Below, in pieces: positions 25,150-38,696 of a stretch of 64,000 nucleotides of DNA. Origin of the DNA: Diadophis punctatus similis. Lineage: Eukaryota > Chordata > Lepidosauria > Squamata > Dipsadidae. Each line of letters begins with the position of its first letter. Within the stretch, counting starts at the first letter, position 1. The position numbers and the translations under genes are program-made. Below the pieces are notes generated by a model that worked only from the letters and a program-made list of their open reading frames with translations, had not been told where the DNA came from and ran no database searches. The stretch is taken from NCBI GenBank assembly GCA_023053685.1, contig JALIGW010000140.1, forward strand, positions 248,001-312,000, given 5' to 3'.

Positions 25150-26310
25150 GAATTCTCGCTTGATTTTTGATTCCGACCTTTCCCTGAAGAGCTAGCCCAA
25201 GGTCTAACACAGCATTCGCCTTAGGATTCAATTCAGCCCAAAAACATCACTTTTGACAAACACCTCAGAAATGAAAAAGAAACACATATTCCTGTTCCCC
25301 ATGGGCTGGAAAGCCGAATTCTCGCTTGATTATTGATTCTGACCTTTCCCTGAAGAGCTAGCCCAAGGTCTAACACAGCATTCGCCTTATTTCTCAATTC
25401 AGCCCAAAAATATCACTTTTGACAAACACCTCAGAAATGAAAAAGAACACATATTCCTGTTCCCCATGGGCTGGAAAGCCGAATTCTCGCTTGATTTTCG
25501 ATTACAAGCCTTCGCTGAAGAGCTAGCCCAAAGTCTAACACTGCATTCTCCTTATTTCTCAATTCAGCCCAAAAACATCACTTTTGACAAACACCTCAGA
25601 AATGAAAATGAAACACATATTCCTGTTCCCCACAGGCTGGAAAGCTGAATTCTCGCTTGATTTTTGATTCCGAGCCTACCCTGAAAAGCTAGCCCAAAGT
25701 CTAACACAGCATTCGCCTTAGGATTCAATTCAGCCCAAAAACATCACTTTTGACAAACACCTCAGAAATGAAAATGAAACACATATTCCTGTTCCCCACA
25801 GGCTGGAAAGCTGAATTCTCGCTTGATTTTTGATTCCGAGCCTACCCTGAAAAGCTAGCCCAAAGTCTAACACAGCATTCGCCTTAGGATTCAATTCAGC
25901 CCAAAAACATCACTTTTGACAAACACCTCAGAAATGAAAAAGAAACACATATTCCTGTTCCCCATGGGCTGGAAAGCCGAATTCTCGCTTGATTATTGAT
26001 TCTGACCTTTCCCTGAAGAGCTAGCGCAAGGTCTAACACAGCATTCGCCTTATTTCTCAATTCAGCCCAAAAACATCACTTTTGACAAACACCTCAGAAA
26101 TGAAAAAGAAACACATATTCCTGTTCCCCACAGGCTGGAAAGCCGAATTCTCGCTCAATTTTTGATTCTGACCTTTCCCTGAAGAGCTAGCGCAAGGTCT
26201 AACACAGCATTCGCCTTATTTCTCAATTCAGCCCAAAAACATCACTTTTGACAAACACCTCAGAAATGAAAAAGAAACACATATTCCTGTTCCCCACGGG
26301 CTGGAAAGCC

Positions 26311-26466
26311 GAATTCTCGCTCAATTTTTGATTCCGACCTTTCCCTGAAGAGCTAGCCCAAGGTCTAACACAGCATTCTCAATTCAGCCAAAAAACATGA
26401 CTTTTGACAAACACCTCAGAAATGAAAATGAAACACATATTCGTGTTCCGCACAGGCTGGAAAGCC
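26311..26466 (+). repeat. Short S monomer 9
   Basis: It lies eight monomers after S8, the tightest spacing seen. The equivalent point in the left block (about 12.2 kb) has no S monomer, so this marks the end of the 14.4-kb homology. Confidence 0.93.
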
Positions 26467-29288
26467 GAATTCTCGCTTGATTTTTGATTCCGACCTTTCC
26501 CTGAAGAGCTAGCCCAAGGTCTAACACAGCATTCGCCTTATTTCTCAATTCAGCCCAAAAACATCACTTTTGACAAACACCTCAGAAATGAAAAAGAAAC
26601 ACATATTCCTGTTCCCCACAGGCTGGAAAGCCGAATTCTCGCTTGATTTTTGATTCCGACCTTTCCCTGAAGACCTAGCCCAAGGTCTAACACAACATTC
26701 GCCTTATTTCTCAATTCAGCCCAAAAACATCACTTTTGGCAAACACCTCAGAAATGAAAAAGAAACACATATTCCTGTTCCCCACGGGCTGGAAAGCCGA
26801 ATTCTCGCTCAATTTTTGATTCCGAGCCTACCCTGAAAAGCTAGCCCAAAGTCTAACACAGCATTCGCCTTAGGATTCAATTCAGCCCAAAAACATCACT
26901 TTTGACAAACACCTCAGAAATGAAAAAGAAACACATATTCCTGTTCCCCATGGGCTGGAAAGCTGAATTCTCGCTCAATTTTTGATTCCGACCTTTCCCT
27001 GAAGAGCTAGCCCAAGGTCTAACACAGCATTCGCCTTATTTCTCAATTCAGCCCAAAAACATCACTTTTGACAAACACCTCAGAAATGAAAAAGAAACAC
27101 ATATTCCTGTTCCCCACAGGCTGGAAAGCCGAATTCTCGCTTGATTTTTGATTCCGACCTTTCCCTGAAGAGCTAGCCCAAGGTCTAACCCAGCATTCGC
27201 CTTAGGATTCAATTCAGCCCAAAAACATCACTTTTGACAAACACCTCAGAAAGGAAAAAGAAACACATATTCCTGTTCCCCACGGGCTGGAAAGCCGAAT
27301 TCTCGCTTGATTTTCGATTCCTACCTTTCACTGAAGAGCTAGCCCAAGGTCTAACACAGCATTCTCCTTATTTCTCAATTCAGCCCAAAAACATCACTTT
27401 TGGCAAACACCTCAGAAATGAAAAAGAAACACATATTCCTGTTCCCCATGGGCTGGAAAGCTGAATTCTCGCTCAATTTTTGATTCTGACCTTTCCCTGA
27501 AGAGCTAGCCCAAGGTCTAACACAGCATTCGCCTTAGGATTCAATTCAGCCCAAAAACATCACTTTTGACAAACACATCAGAAATGAAAATGAAACACAT
27601 ATTCCTGTTCCCCACAGGATGGAAAGCTGAATTCTCGCTTGATTTTTGATTCCGAGCCTACCCTGAAAAGCTAGCCCAAAGTCTAACACAGCATTCGCCT
27701 TAGGATTCAATTCAGCCCAAAAACATCACTTTTGACAAACACCTCAGAAATGAAAAAGAAACACATATTCCTGTTCCCCATGGGCTGGAAAGCTGAATTC
27801 TCACTTGATTATTGATTCCGAGCCTACCCTGAAAAGCTAGCCCAAAGTCTAACACAGCATTCGCCTTAGGATACAATTCAGCCCCAAAACATCACTTTTG
27901 ACAAACACCTCAGAAATGAAAATGAAACACATATTCCTGTTCCCCACAGGATGGAAAGCTGAATTCTCGCTTGATTTTTGATTCCGAGCCTACCCTGAAA
28001 AGCTAGCCCAAAGTCTAACACAGCATTCGCCTTAGGATTCAATTCAGCCCAAAAACATCACTTTTGACAAACACCTCAGAAATGAAAATGAAACACATAT
28101 TCCTGTTCCCCACGGGCTGGAAAGCCGAATTCTCGCTCAATTTTTGATTCCGACCTTTCCCTGAAGACCTAGCCCAAGGTCTAACACAGCATTCGCCTTA
28201 TTTCTCAATTCAGCCCAAAAACATCACTTTTGGCAAACACCTCAGAAATGAAAAAGAAACACATATTCCTGTTCCCCACGGGCTGGAAAGCCGAATTCTC
28301 GCTCAATTTTTGATTCCGACCTTTCCCTGAAGAGCTAGCCCAAGGTCTAACACAGCATTCGCCTTATTTCTCAATTCAGCCCAAAAACATCACTTTTGAC
28401 AAACACCTCAGAAATGAAAAAGAAACACATATTCCTGTTCCCCATGGGCTGGAAAGCCGAATTCTCGCTTGATTTTCGATTACAAGCCTTCGCTGAAGAG
28501 CTAGCCCAAAGTCTAACACTGCATTCTCCTTATTTCTCAATTCAGCCCAAAAACATCACTTTTGACAAACACCTCAGAAATGAAAATGAAACACATATTC
28601 CTGTTCCCCACGGGCTGGAAAGCCGAATTCTCGCTCAATTTTTGATTCCGACCTTTCCCTGAAGAGCTAGCCCAAAGTCTAACACTGCATTCTCCTTATT
28701 TCTCAATTCAGCCCAAAAACATCACTTTTGACAAACACCTCAGAAATGAAAAAGAAACACATATTCCTGTTCCCCACAGGCTGGAAAGCTGAATTCTCGC
28801 TTGATTTTTGATTCCGAGCCTACCCTGAAAAGCTAGCCCAAAGTCTAACACAGCATTCGCCTTAGGATTCAATTCAGCCCAAAAACATCACTTTTGACAA
28901 ACACCTCAGAAATGAAAATGAAACACATATTCCTGTTCCCCACAGGCTGGAAAGCTGAATTCTCGCTTGATTTTTGATTCCGAGCCTACCCTGAAAAGCT
29001 AGCCCAAAGTCTAACACAGCATTCGCCTTAGGATTCAATTCAGCCCAAAAACATCACTTTTGACAAACACCTCAGAAATGAAAATGAAACACATATTCCT
29101 GTTCCCCACAGGCTGGAAAGCTGAATTCTCGCTTGATTTTTGATTCCGAGCCTACCCTGAAAAGCTAGCCCAAAGTCTAACACAGCATTCGCCTTAGGAT
29201 TCAATTCAGCCCAAAAACATCACTTTTGACAAACACCTCAGAAATGAAAAAGAAACACATATTCCTGTTCCCCATGGGCTGGAAAGCT

Positions 29289-30108
29289 GAATTCTTGCTT
29301 GATTATTGATTCTGACCTTTCCCTGAAGAGCTAGCGCAAGGTCTAACACAGCATTCGCCTTATTTCTCAATTCAGCCCAAAAACATCACTTTTGACAAAC
29401 ACCTCAGAAATGAAAAAGAAACACATATTCCTGTTCCCCACGGGCTGGAAAGCCGAATTCTCGCTCAATTTTTGATTCTGACCTTTCCCTGAAGAGCTAG
29501 CGCAAGGTCTAACACAGCATTCGCCTTATTTCTCAATTCAGCCCAAAAACATCACTTTTGACAAACACCTCAGAAATGAAAAAGAAACACATATTCCTGT
29601 TCCCCACTGGCTGGAAAGCCGAATTCTCGCTCAATTTTTGATTCCGACCTTTCCCTGAAGAGCTAGCCCAAGGTCTAACACAGCATTCTCAATTCAGCCA
29701 AAAAACATGACTTTTGACAAACACCTCAGAAATGAAAATGAAACACATATTCGTGTTCCGCACAGGCTGGAAAGCCGAATTCTCGCTTGATTTTTGATTC
29801 CGACCTTTCCCTGAAGAGCTAGCCCAGGGTCTAACACAGCATTCGCCTTATTTCTCAATTCAGCCCAAAAACATCACTTTTGACAAACACCTCAGAAATG
29901 AAAAAGAAACACATATTCCTGTTCCCCACAGGCTGGAAAGCCGAATTCTCGCTTGATTTTTGATTCCGACCTTTCCCTGAAGACCTAGCCCAAGGTCTAA
30001 CACAGCATTCGCCTTATTTCTCAATTCAGCCCAAAAACATCACTTTTGGCAAACACCTCAGAAATGAAAAAGAAACACATATTCCTGTTCCCCACGGGCT
30101 GGAAAGCC
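29289..30108 (+). repeat. Recurrent five-monomer cassette around S
   Basis: The order is: a monomer with CTTGATTATTGATTCTGACC and GCGCAAGG; a B monomer, often also with GCGCAAGG; an S monomer; a B monomer with GCTTGATTTTTGATTCCGACC; and a B monomer with GAAGACCTAG plus TTTTGGCAAAC. The same order, sometimes lacking one leading B or ending differently, surrounds most S monomers in the window. It is the most conserved core of the higher-order repeat. A leading TTCTTGCTTG variant marks the cassettes of S5, S8, S10, S13, S15, S16 and S17. Confidence 0.85.
29621..29776 (+). repeat. Short S monomer 10
   Basis: It is preceded by CACTGGCTGG at its upstream boundary, where its 7,606-bp partner S13 has CACGGGCTGG. 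The following monomer has the CCCAGGGTC mark shared with S13, S15, S16 and S17. Confidence 0.93.
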
Positions 30109-31793
30109 GAATTCTCACTCAATTTTTGATTCTGACCTTTCCCTGAAGAGCTAGCCCAAGGTCTAACACAGCATTCGCCTTATTTCTCAATTCAGCCCAA
30201 AAACATCACTTTTGACAAACACCTCAGAAATGAAAATGAAACACATATTCCTGTTCCCCACAGGCTGGAAAGCTGAATTCTCGCTTGATTTTTGATTCCG
30301 AGCCTACCCTGAAAAGCTAGCCCAAAGTCTAACACAGCATTTGCCTTAGGATTCAATTCAGCCCAAAAACATCACTTTTGACAAACACCTCAGAAATGAA
30401 AAAGAAACACATATTCCTGTTCCCCACGGGCTGGAAAGCCGAATTCTCGCTTGATTTTCGATTCCAAGCCTTCCCTGAAGAGCTAGCCCAAGGTCTAACA
30501 CAGCATTCGCCTTATTTCTCAATTCAGCCCAAAAACATCACTTTTGACAAACACCTCAGAAATGAAAAAGAAACACATATTCCTGTTCCCCACGGGCTGG
30601 AAAGCTGAATTCTCGCTCAATTTTTGATTCCGACCTTTCCCTGAAGAGCTAGCCCAAGGTCTAACACAGCATTCGCCTTATTTCTCAATTCAGCCCAAAA
30701 ACATCACTTTTGACAAACACCTCAGAAATGAAAATGAAACACATATTCCTGTTCCCCACAGGCTGGAAAGCTGAATTCTCGCTTGATTTTTGATTCCGAG
30801 CCTACCCTGAAAAGCTAGCCCAAAGTCTAACACAGCATTCGCCTTAGGATTCAATTCAGCCCAAAAACATCACTTTTGACAAACACCTCAGAAATGAAAA
30901 AGAAACACATATTCCTGTTCCCCATGGGCTGGAAAGCCGAATTCTCACTCAATTTTTGATTCTGACCTTTCCCTGAAGAGCTAGCCCAAGGTCTAACACA
31001 GCATTCGCCTTATTTCTCAATTCGGCCCAAAAACATCACTTTTGACAAACACCTCAGAAATGAAAATGAAACACATATTCCTGTTCCCCATGGGCTGGAA
31101 AGCCGAATTCTCGCTTGATTTTCGATTACAAGCCTTCGCTGAAGAGCTAGCCCAAAGTCTAACACTGCATTCTCCTTATTTCTCAATTCAGCCCAAAAAC
31201 ATCACTTTTGACAAACACCTCAGAAATGAAAATGAAACACATATTCCTGTTCCCCACAGGCTGGAAAGCTGAATTCTCGCTTGATTTTTGATTCCGAGCC
31301 TACCCTGAAAAGCTAGCCCAAAGTCTAACACAGCATTCGCCTTAGGATTCAATTCAGCCCAAAAACATCACTTTTGACAAACACCTCAGAAATGAAAATG
31401 AAACACATATTCCTGTTCCCCACAGGCTGGAAAGCTGAATTCTCGCTTGATTTTTGATTCCGAGCCTACCCTGAAAAGCTAGCCCAAAGTCTAACACAGC
31501 ATTCGCCTTAGGATTCAATTCAGCCCAAAAACATCACTTTTGACAAACACCTCAGAAATGAAAAAGAAACACATATTCCTGTTCCCCATGGGCTGGAAAG
31601 CCGAATTCTCGCTTGATTATTGATTCTGACCTTTCCCTGAAGAGCTAGCGCAAGGTCTAACACAGCATTCGCCTTATTTCTCAATTCAGCCCAAAAACAT
31701 CACTTTTGACAAACACCTCAGAAATGAAAAAGAAACACATATTCCTGTTCCCCACGGGCTGGAAAGCCGAATTCTCGCTCAATTTTTGATTCT

Positions 31794-33443
31794 GACCTTT
31801 CCCTGAAGAGCTAGCGCAAGGTCTAACACAGCATTCGCCTTATTTCTCAATTCAGCCCAAAAACATCACTTTTGACAAACACCTCAGAAATGAAAAAGAA
31901 ACACATATTCCTGTTCCCCACGGGCTGGAAAGCCGAATTCTCGCTCAATTTTTGATTCCGACCTTTCCCTGAAGAGCTAGCCCAAGGTCTAACACAGCAT
32001 TCTCAATTCAGCCAAAAAACATGACTTTTGACAAACACCTCAGAAATGAAAATGAAACACATATTCGTGTTCCGCACAGGCTGGAAAGCCGAATTCTCGC
32101 TTGATTTTTGATTCCGACCTTTCCCTGAAGAGCTAGCCCAAGGTCTAACACAGCATTCGCCTTATTTCTCAATTCAGCCCAAAAACATCACTTTTGACAA
32201 ACACCTCAGAAATGAAAAAGAAACACATATTCCTGTTCCCCACAGGCTGGAAAGCCGAATTCTCGCTTGATTTTTGATTCCGACCTTTCCCTGAAGACCT
32301 AGCCCAAGGTCTAACACAGCATTCGCCTTATTTCTCAATTCAGCCCAAAAACATCACTTTTGGCAAACACCTCAGAAACGAAAAAGAAACACATATTCCT
32401 GTTCCCCACGGGCTGGAAAGCCGAATTCTCGCTCAATTTTTGATTCCGAGCCTACCCTGAAAAGCTAGCCCAAAGTCTAACACAGCATTCGCCTTAGGAT
32501 TCAATTCAGCCCAAAAACATCACTTTTGACAAACACCTCAGAAATGAAAAAGAAACACATATTCCTGTTCCCCACGGGCTGGAAAGCTGAATTCTCGCTC
32601 AATTTTTGATTCCGACCTTTCCCTGAAGAGCTAGCCCAAGGTCTAACACAGCATTCGCCTTATTTCTCAATTCAGCCCAAAAACATCACTTTTGACAAAC
32701 ACCTCAGAAATGAAAATGAAACACATATTCCTGTTCCCCACAGGCTGGAAAGCTGAATTCTCGCTTGATTTTTGATTCCGAGCCTACCCTGAAAAGCTAG
32801 CCCAAAGTCTAACACAGCATTCGCCTTAGGATTCAATTCAGCCCAAAAACATCACTTTTGACAAACACCTCAGAAATGAAAAAGAAACACATATTCCTGT
32901 TCCCCATGGGCTGGAAAGCTGAATTCTAGCTCAATTTTTGATTCCGACCTTTCCCTGAAGAGCTAGCCCAAGGTCTAACACAGCATTCGCCTTATTTCTC
33001 AATTCAGCCCAAAAACATCACTTTTGACAAACACCTCAGAAATGAAAAAGAAACACATATTCCTGTTCCCCACAGGCTGGAAAGCCGAATTCTCACTTGA
33101 TTTTTGATTCCGACCTTTCCCTGAAGAGCTAGCCCAAGGTCTAACCCAGCATTCGCCTTAGGATTCAATTCAGCCCAAAAACATCACTTTTGACAAACAC
33201 CTCAGAAAGGAAAAAGAAACACATATTCCTGTTCCCCACGGGCTGGAAAGCCGAATTCTCGCTTGATTTTCGATTCCTACCTTTCACTGAAGAGCTAGCC
33301 CAAGGTCTAACACAGCATTCGCCTTATTTCTCAATTCAGCCCAAAAACATCACTTTTGGCAAACACCTCAGAAATGAAAAAGAAACACATATTCCTGTTC
33401 CCCATGGGCTGGAAAGCTGAATTCTCGCTCAATTTTTGATTCC
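31794..33443. repeat. Ten-monomer tandem duplication, unit 1 (1,650 bp)
   Basis: The unit is 9 x 166 + 156 bp. It carries GAATTCTAGCTC (about 32,921), CAGAAACGAAAAAG (about 32,376) and TCTCACTTGATTTTTG (about 33,093), and all three recur in unit 2. I found no difference between the units by eye. Confidence 0.93.
31935..32090 (+). repeat. Short S monomer 11
   Basis: It lies in the first copy of the 1,650-bp tandem duplication. Confidence 0.93.
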
Positions 33444-35093
33444 GACCTTTCCCTGAAGAGCTAGCGCAAGGTCTAACACAGCATTCGCCTTATTTCTCAA
33501 TTCAGCCCAAAAACATCACTTTTGACAAACACCTCAGAAATGAAAAAGAAACACATATTCCTGTTCCCCACGGGCTGGAAAGCCGAATTCTCGCTCAATT
33601 TTTGATTCCGACCTTTCCCTGAAGAGCTAGCCCAAGGTCTAACACAGCATTCTCAATTCAGCCAAAAAACATGACTTTTGACAAACACCTCAGAAATGAA
33701 AATGAAACACATATTCGTGTTCCGCACAGGCTGGAAAGCCGAATTCTCGCTTGATTTTTGATTCCGACCTTTCCCTGAAGAGCTAGCCCAAGGTCTAACA
33801 CAGCATTCGCCTTATTTCTCAATTCAGCCCAAAAACATCACTTTTGACAAACACCTCAGAAATGAAAAAGAAACACATATTCCTGTTCCCCACAGGCTGG
33901 AAAGCCGAATTCTCGCTTGATTTTTGATTCCGACCTTTCCCTGAAGACCTAGCCCAAGGTCTAACACAGCATTCGCCTTATTTCTCAATTCAGCCCAAAA
34001 ACATCACTTTTGGCAAACACCTCAGAAACGAAAAAGAAACACATATTCCTGTTCCCCACGGGCTGGAAAGCCGAATTCTCGCTCAATTTTTGATTCCGAG
34101 CCTACCCTGAAAAGCTAGCCCAAAGTCTAACACAGCATTCGCCTTAGGATTCAATTCAGCCCAAAAACATCACTTTTGACAAACACCTCAGAAATGAAAA
34201 AGAAACACATATTCCTGTTCCCCACGGGCTGGAAAGCTGAATTCTCGCTCAATTTTTGATTCCGACCTTTCCCTGAAGAGCTAGCCCAAGGTCTAACACA
34301 GCATTCGCCTTATTTCTCAATTCAGCCCAAAAACATCACTTTTGACAAACACCTCAGAAATGAAAATGAAACACATATTCCTGTTCCCCACAGGCTGGAA
34401 AGCTGAATTCTCGCTTGATTTTTGATTCCGAGCCTACCCTGAAAAGCTAGCCCAAAGTCTAACACAGCATTCGCCTTAGGATTCAATTCAGCCCAAAAAC
34501 ATCACTTTTGACAAACACCTCAGAAATGAAAAAGAAACACATATTCCTGTTCCCCATGGGCTGGAAAGCTGAATTCTAGCTCAATTTTTGATTCCGACCT
34601 TTCCCTGAAGAGCTAGCCCAAGGTCTAACACAGCATTCGCCTTATTTCTCAATTCAGCCCAAAAACATCACTTTTGACAAACACCTCAGAAATGAAAAAG
34701 AAACACATATTCCTGTTCCCCACAGGCTGGAAAGCCGAATTCTCACTTGATTTTTGATTCCGACCTTTCCCTGAAGAGCTAGCCCAAGGTCTAACCCAGC
34801 ATTCGCCTTAGGATTCAATTCAGCCCAAAAACATCACTTTTGACAAACACCTCAGAAAGGAAAAAGAAACACATATTCCTGTTCCCCACGGGCTGGAAAG
34901 CCGAATTCTCGCTTGATTTTCGATTCCTACCTTTCACTGAAGAGCTAGCCCAAGGTCTAACACAGCATTCGCCTTATTTCTCAATTCAGCCCAAAAACAT
35001 CACTTTTGGCAAACACCTCAGAAATGAAAAAGAAACACATATTCCTGTTCCCCATGGGCTGGAAAGCTGAATTCTCGCTCAATTTTTGATTCT
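33444..35093. repeat. Ten-monomer tandem duplication, unit 2 (1,650 bp)
   Basis: The exchange point can be placed within the TTCYGACC segment of a B monomer. At 33,443 the junction reads C, where both outer partners read T. Confidence 0.93.
33585..33740 (+). repeat. Short S monomer 12
   Basis: It lies in the second copy of the 1,650-bp tandem duplication, exactly 1,650 bp after S11. Confidence 0.93.
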
Positions 35094-38000
35094 GACCTTT
35101 CCCTGAAGAGCTAGCCCAAGGTCTAACACAGCATTCGCCTTAGGATTCAATTCAGCCCAAAAACATCACTTTTGACAAACACATCAGAAATGAAAATGAA
35201 ACACATATTCCTGTTCCCCACAGGATGGAAAGCTGAATTCTCGCTTGATTTTTGATTCCGAGCCTACCCTGAAAAGCTAGCCCAAAGTCTAACACAGCAT
35301 TCGCCTTAGGATTCAATTCAGCCCAAAAACATCACTTTTGACAAACACCTCAGAAATGAAAAAGAAACACATATTCCTGTTCCCCATGGGCTGGAAAGCT
35401 GAATTCTCGTTTGATTATTGATTCCGAGCCTACCCTGAAAAGCTAGCCCAAAGTCTAACACAGCATTCGCCTTAGGATACAATTCAGCCCAAAAACATCA
35501 CTTTTGACAAACACCTCAGAAATGAAAATGAAACACATATTCCTGTTCCCCACAGGATGGAAAGCTGAATTCTCGCTTGATTTTTGATTCCGAGCCTACC
35601 CTGAAAAGCTAGCCCAAAGTCTAACACAGCATTCGCCTTAGGATTCAATTCAGCCCAAAAACATCACTTTTGACAAACACCTCAGAAATGAAAATGAAAC
35701 ACATATTCCTGTTCCCCACGGGCTGGAAAGCCGAATTCTCGCTCAATTTTTGATTCCGACCTTTCCCTGAAGACCTAGCCCAAGGTCTAACACAGCATTC
35801 GCCTTATTTCTCAATTCAGCCCAAAAACATCACTTTTGGCAAACACCTCAGAAATGAAAAAGAAACACATATTCCTGTTCCCCACGGGCTGGAAAGCCGA
35901 ATTCTCGCTCAATTTTTGATTCCGACCTTTCCCTGAAGAGCTAGCCCAAGGTCTAACACAGCATTCGCCTTATTTCTCAATTCAGCCCAAAAACATCACT
36001 TTTGACAAACACCTCAGAAATGAAAAAGAAACACATATTCCTGTTCCCCATGGGCTGGAAAGCCGAATTCTCGCTTGATTTTCGATTACAAGCCTTCGCT
36101 GAAGAGCTAGCCCAAAGTCTAACACTGCATTCTCCTTATTTCTCAATTCAGCCCAAAAACATCACTTTTGACAAACACCTCAGAAATGAAAATGAAACAC
36201 ATATTCCTGTTCCCCACGGGCTGGAAAGCCGAATTCTCGCTCAATTTTTGATTCCGACCTTTCCCTGAAGAGCTAGCCCAAAGTCTAACACTGCATTCTC
36301 CTTATTTCTCAATTCAGCCCAAAAACATCACTTTTGACAAACACCTCAGAAATGAAAAAGAAACACATATTCCTGTTCCCCACAGGCTGGAAAGCTGAAT
36401 TCTCGCTTGATTTTTGATTCCGAGCCTACCCTGAAAAGCTAGCCCAAAGTCTAACACAGCATTCGCCTTAGGATTCAATTCAGCCCAAAAACATCACTTT
36501 TGACAAACACCTCAGAAATGAAAATGAAACACATATTCCTGTTCCCCACAGGCTGGAAAGCTGAATTCTCGCTTGATTTTTGATTCCGAGCCTACCCTGA
36601 AAAGCTAGCCCAAAGTCTAACACAGCATTCGCCTTAGGATTCAATTCAGCCCAAAAACATCACTTTTGACAAACACCTCAGAAATGAAAATGAAACACAT
36701 ATTCCTGTTCCCCACAGGCTGGAAAGCTGAATTCTCGCTTGATTTTTGATTCCGAGCCTACCCTGAAAAGCTAGCCCAAAGTCTAACACAGCATTCGCCT
36801 TAGGATTCAATTCAGCCCAAAAACATCACTTTTGACAAACACCTCAGAAATGAAAAAGAAACACATATTCCTGTTCCCCATGGGCTGGAAAGCTGAATTC
36901 TTGCTTGATTATTGATTCTGACCTTTCCCTGAAGAGCTAGCGCAAGGTCTAACACAGCATTCGCCTTATTTCTCAATTCAGCCCAAAAACATCACTTTTG
37001 ACAAACACCTCAGAAATGAAAAAGAAACACATATTCCTGTTCCCCACGGGCTGGAAAGCCGAATTCTCGCTCAATTTTTGATTCTGACCTTTCCCTGAAG
37101 AGCTAGCGCAAGGTCTAACACAGCATTCGCCTTATTTCTCAATTCAGCCCAAAAACATCACTTTTGACAAACACCTCAGAAATGAAAAAGAAACACATAT
37201 TCCTGTTCCCCACGGGCTGGAAAGCCGAATTCTCGCTCAATTTTTGATTCCGACCTTTCCCTGAAGAGCTAGCCCAAGGTCTAACACAGCATTCTCAATT
37301 CAGCCAAAAAACATGACTTTTGACAAACACCTCAGAAATGAAAATGAAACACATATTCGTGTTCCGCACAGGCTGGAAAGCCGAATTCTCGCTTGATTTT
37401 TGATTCCGACCTTTCCCTGAAGAGCTAGCCCAGGGTCTAACACAGCATTCGCCTTATTTCTCAATTCAGCCCAAAAACATCACTTTTGACAAACACCTCA
37501 GAAATGAAAAAGAAACACATATTCCTGTTCCCCACAGGCTGGAAAGCCGAATTCTCGCTTGATTTTTGATTCCGACCTTTCCCTGAAGACCTAGCCCAAG
37601 GTCTAACACAGCATTCGCCTTATTTCTCAATTCAGCCCAAAAACATCACTTTTGGCAAACACCTCAGAAATGAAAAAGAAACACATATTCCTGTTCCCCA
37701 CGGGCTGGAAAGCCGAATTCTCACTCAATTTTTGATTCCGACCTTTCCCTGAAGAGCTAGCCCAAGGTCTAACACAGCATTCGCCTTATTTCTCAATTCA
37801 GCCCAAAAACATCACTTTTGACAAACACCTCAGAAATGAAAATGAAACACATATTCCTGTTCCCCACAGGCTGGAAAGCTGAATTCTCGCTTGATTTTTG
37901 ATTCCGAGCCTACCCTGAAAAGCTAGCCCAAAGTCTAACACAGCATTTGCCTTAGGATTCAATTCAGCCCAAAAACATCACTTTTGACAAACACCTCAGA

Positions 38001-38696
38001 AATGAAAAAGAAACACATATTCCTGTTCCCCACGGGCTGGAAAGCCGAATTCTCGCTTGATTTTCGATTCCAAGCCTTCCCTGAAGAGCTAGCCCAAGGT
38101 CTAACACAGCATTCGCCTTATTTCTCAATTCAGCCCAAAAACATCACTTTTGACAAACACCTCAGAAATGAAAAAGAAACACATATTCCTGTTCCCCACG
38201 GGCTGGAAAGCTGAATTCTCGCTCAATTTTTGATTCCGACCTTTCCCTGAAGAGCTAGCCCAAGGTCTAACACAGCATTCGCCTTATTTCTCAATTCAGC
38301 CCAAAAACATCACTTTTGACAAACACCTCAGAAATGAAAATGAAACACATATTCCTGTTCCCCACAGGCTGGAAAGCTGAATTCTCGCTTGATTTTTGAT
38401 TCCGAGCCTACCCTGAAAAGCTAGCCCAAAGTCTAACACAGCATTCGCCTTAGGATTCAATTCAGCCCAAAAACATCACTTTTGACAAACACCTCAGAAA
38501 TGAAAAAGAAACACATATTCCTGTTCCCCATGGGCTGGAAAGCCGAATTCTCACTCAATTTTTGATTCTGACCTTTCCCTGAAGAGCTAGCCCAAGGTCT
38601 AACACAGCATTCGCCTTATTTCTCAATTCGGCCCAAAAACATCACTTTTGACAAACACCTCAGAAATGAAAATGAAACACATATTCCTGTTCCCCA
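34421..38696. repeat. 4.3-kb block, copy 2
   Basis: Visible differences from copy 1 include TCTCGTTTG near 35,408 versus TCTCACTTG, CACGGGC versus CACTGGC near 37,212 and CCGACC versus CTGACC near 37,737. The left end overlaps the second 1,650-bp unit. Confidence 0.9.
37227..37382 (+). repeat. Short S monomer 13
   Basis: It is the partner of S10 at offset 7,606 and of S17 at offset 17,227. CCCAGGGTC follows in all three. Confidence 0.93.

Larger units (their letters stand above)
19087..26218. repeat. Right copy of the 14.4-kb superblock
   Basis: Differences from the left copy seen by eye over the first 5.2 kb are few: CCTCTGAAA for CCTCAGAAA near 20,806, CCGACC for CTGACC near 21,707, AAAAAGAAAC for AAAAATAAAC near 23,129, TCTCACTC for TCTCGCTC near 23,839 and CATCCCTTTT near 23,930. 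Two monomers are missing between about 24,291 and 24,450. Confidence 0.92.
26815..31090. repeat. 4.3-kb block, copy 1 (offset 7,606 bp)
   Basis: It matches 34,421-38,696. The private TTCGGCCC (31,022 and 38,628), CATTTGCC (30,341 and 37,947) and CCCAGGGTC are shared. The block ends abruptly at 31,090/38,696, where CCCCATGGG faces CCCCACAGG. Confidence 0.9.
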
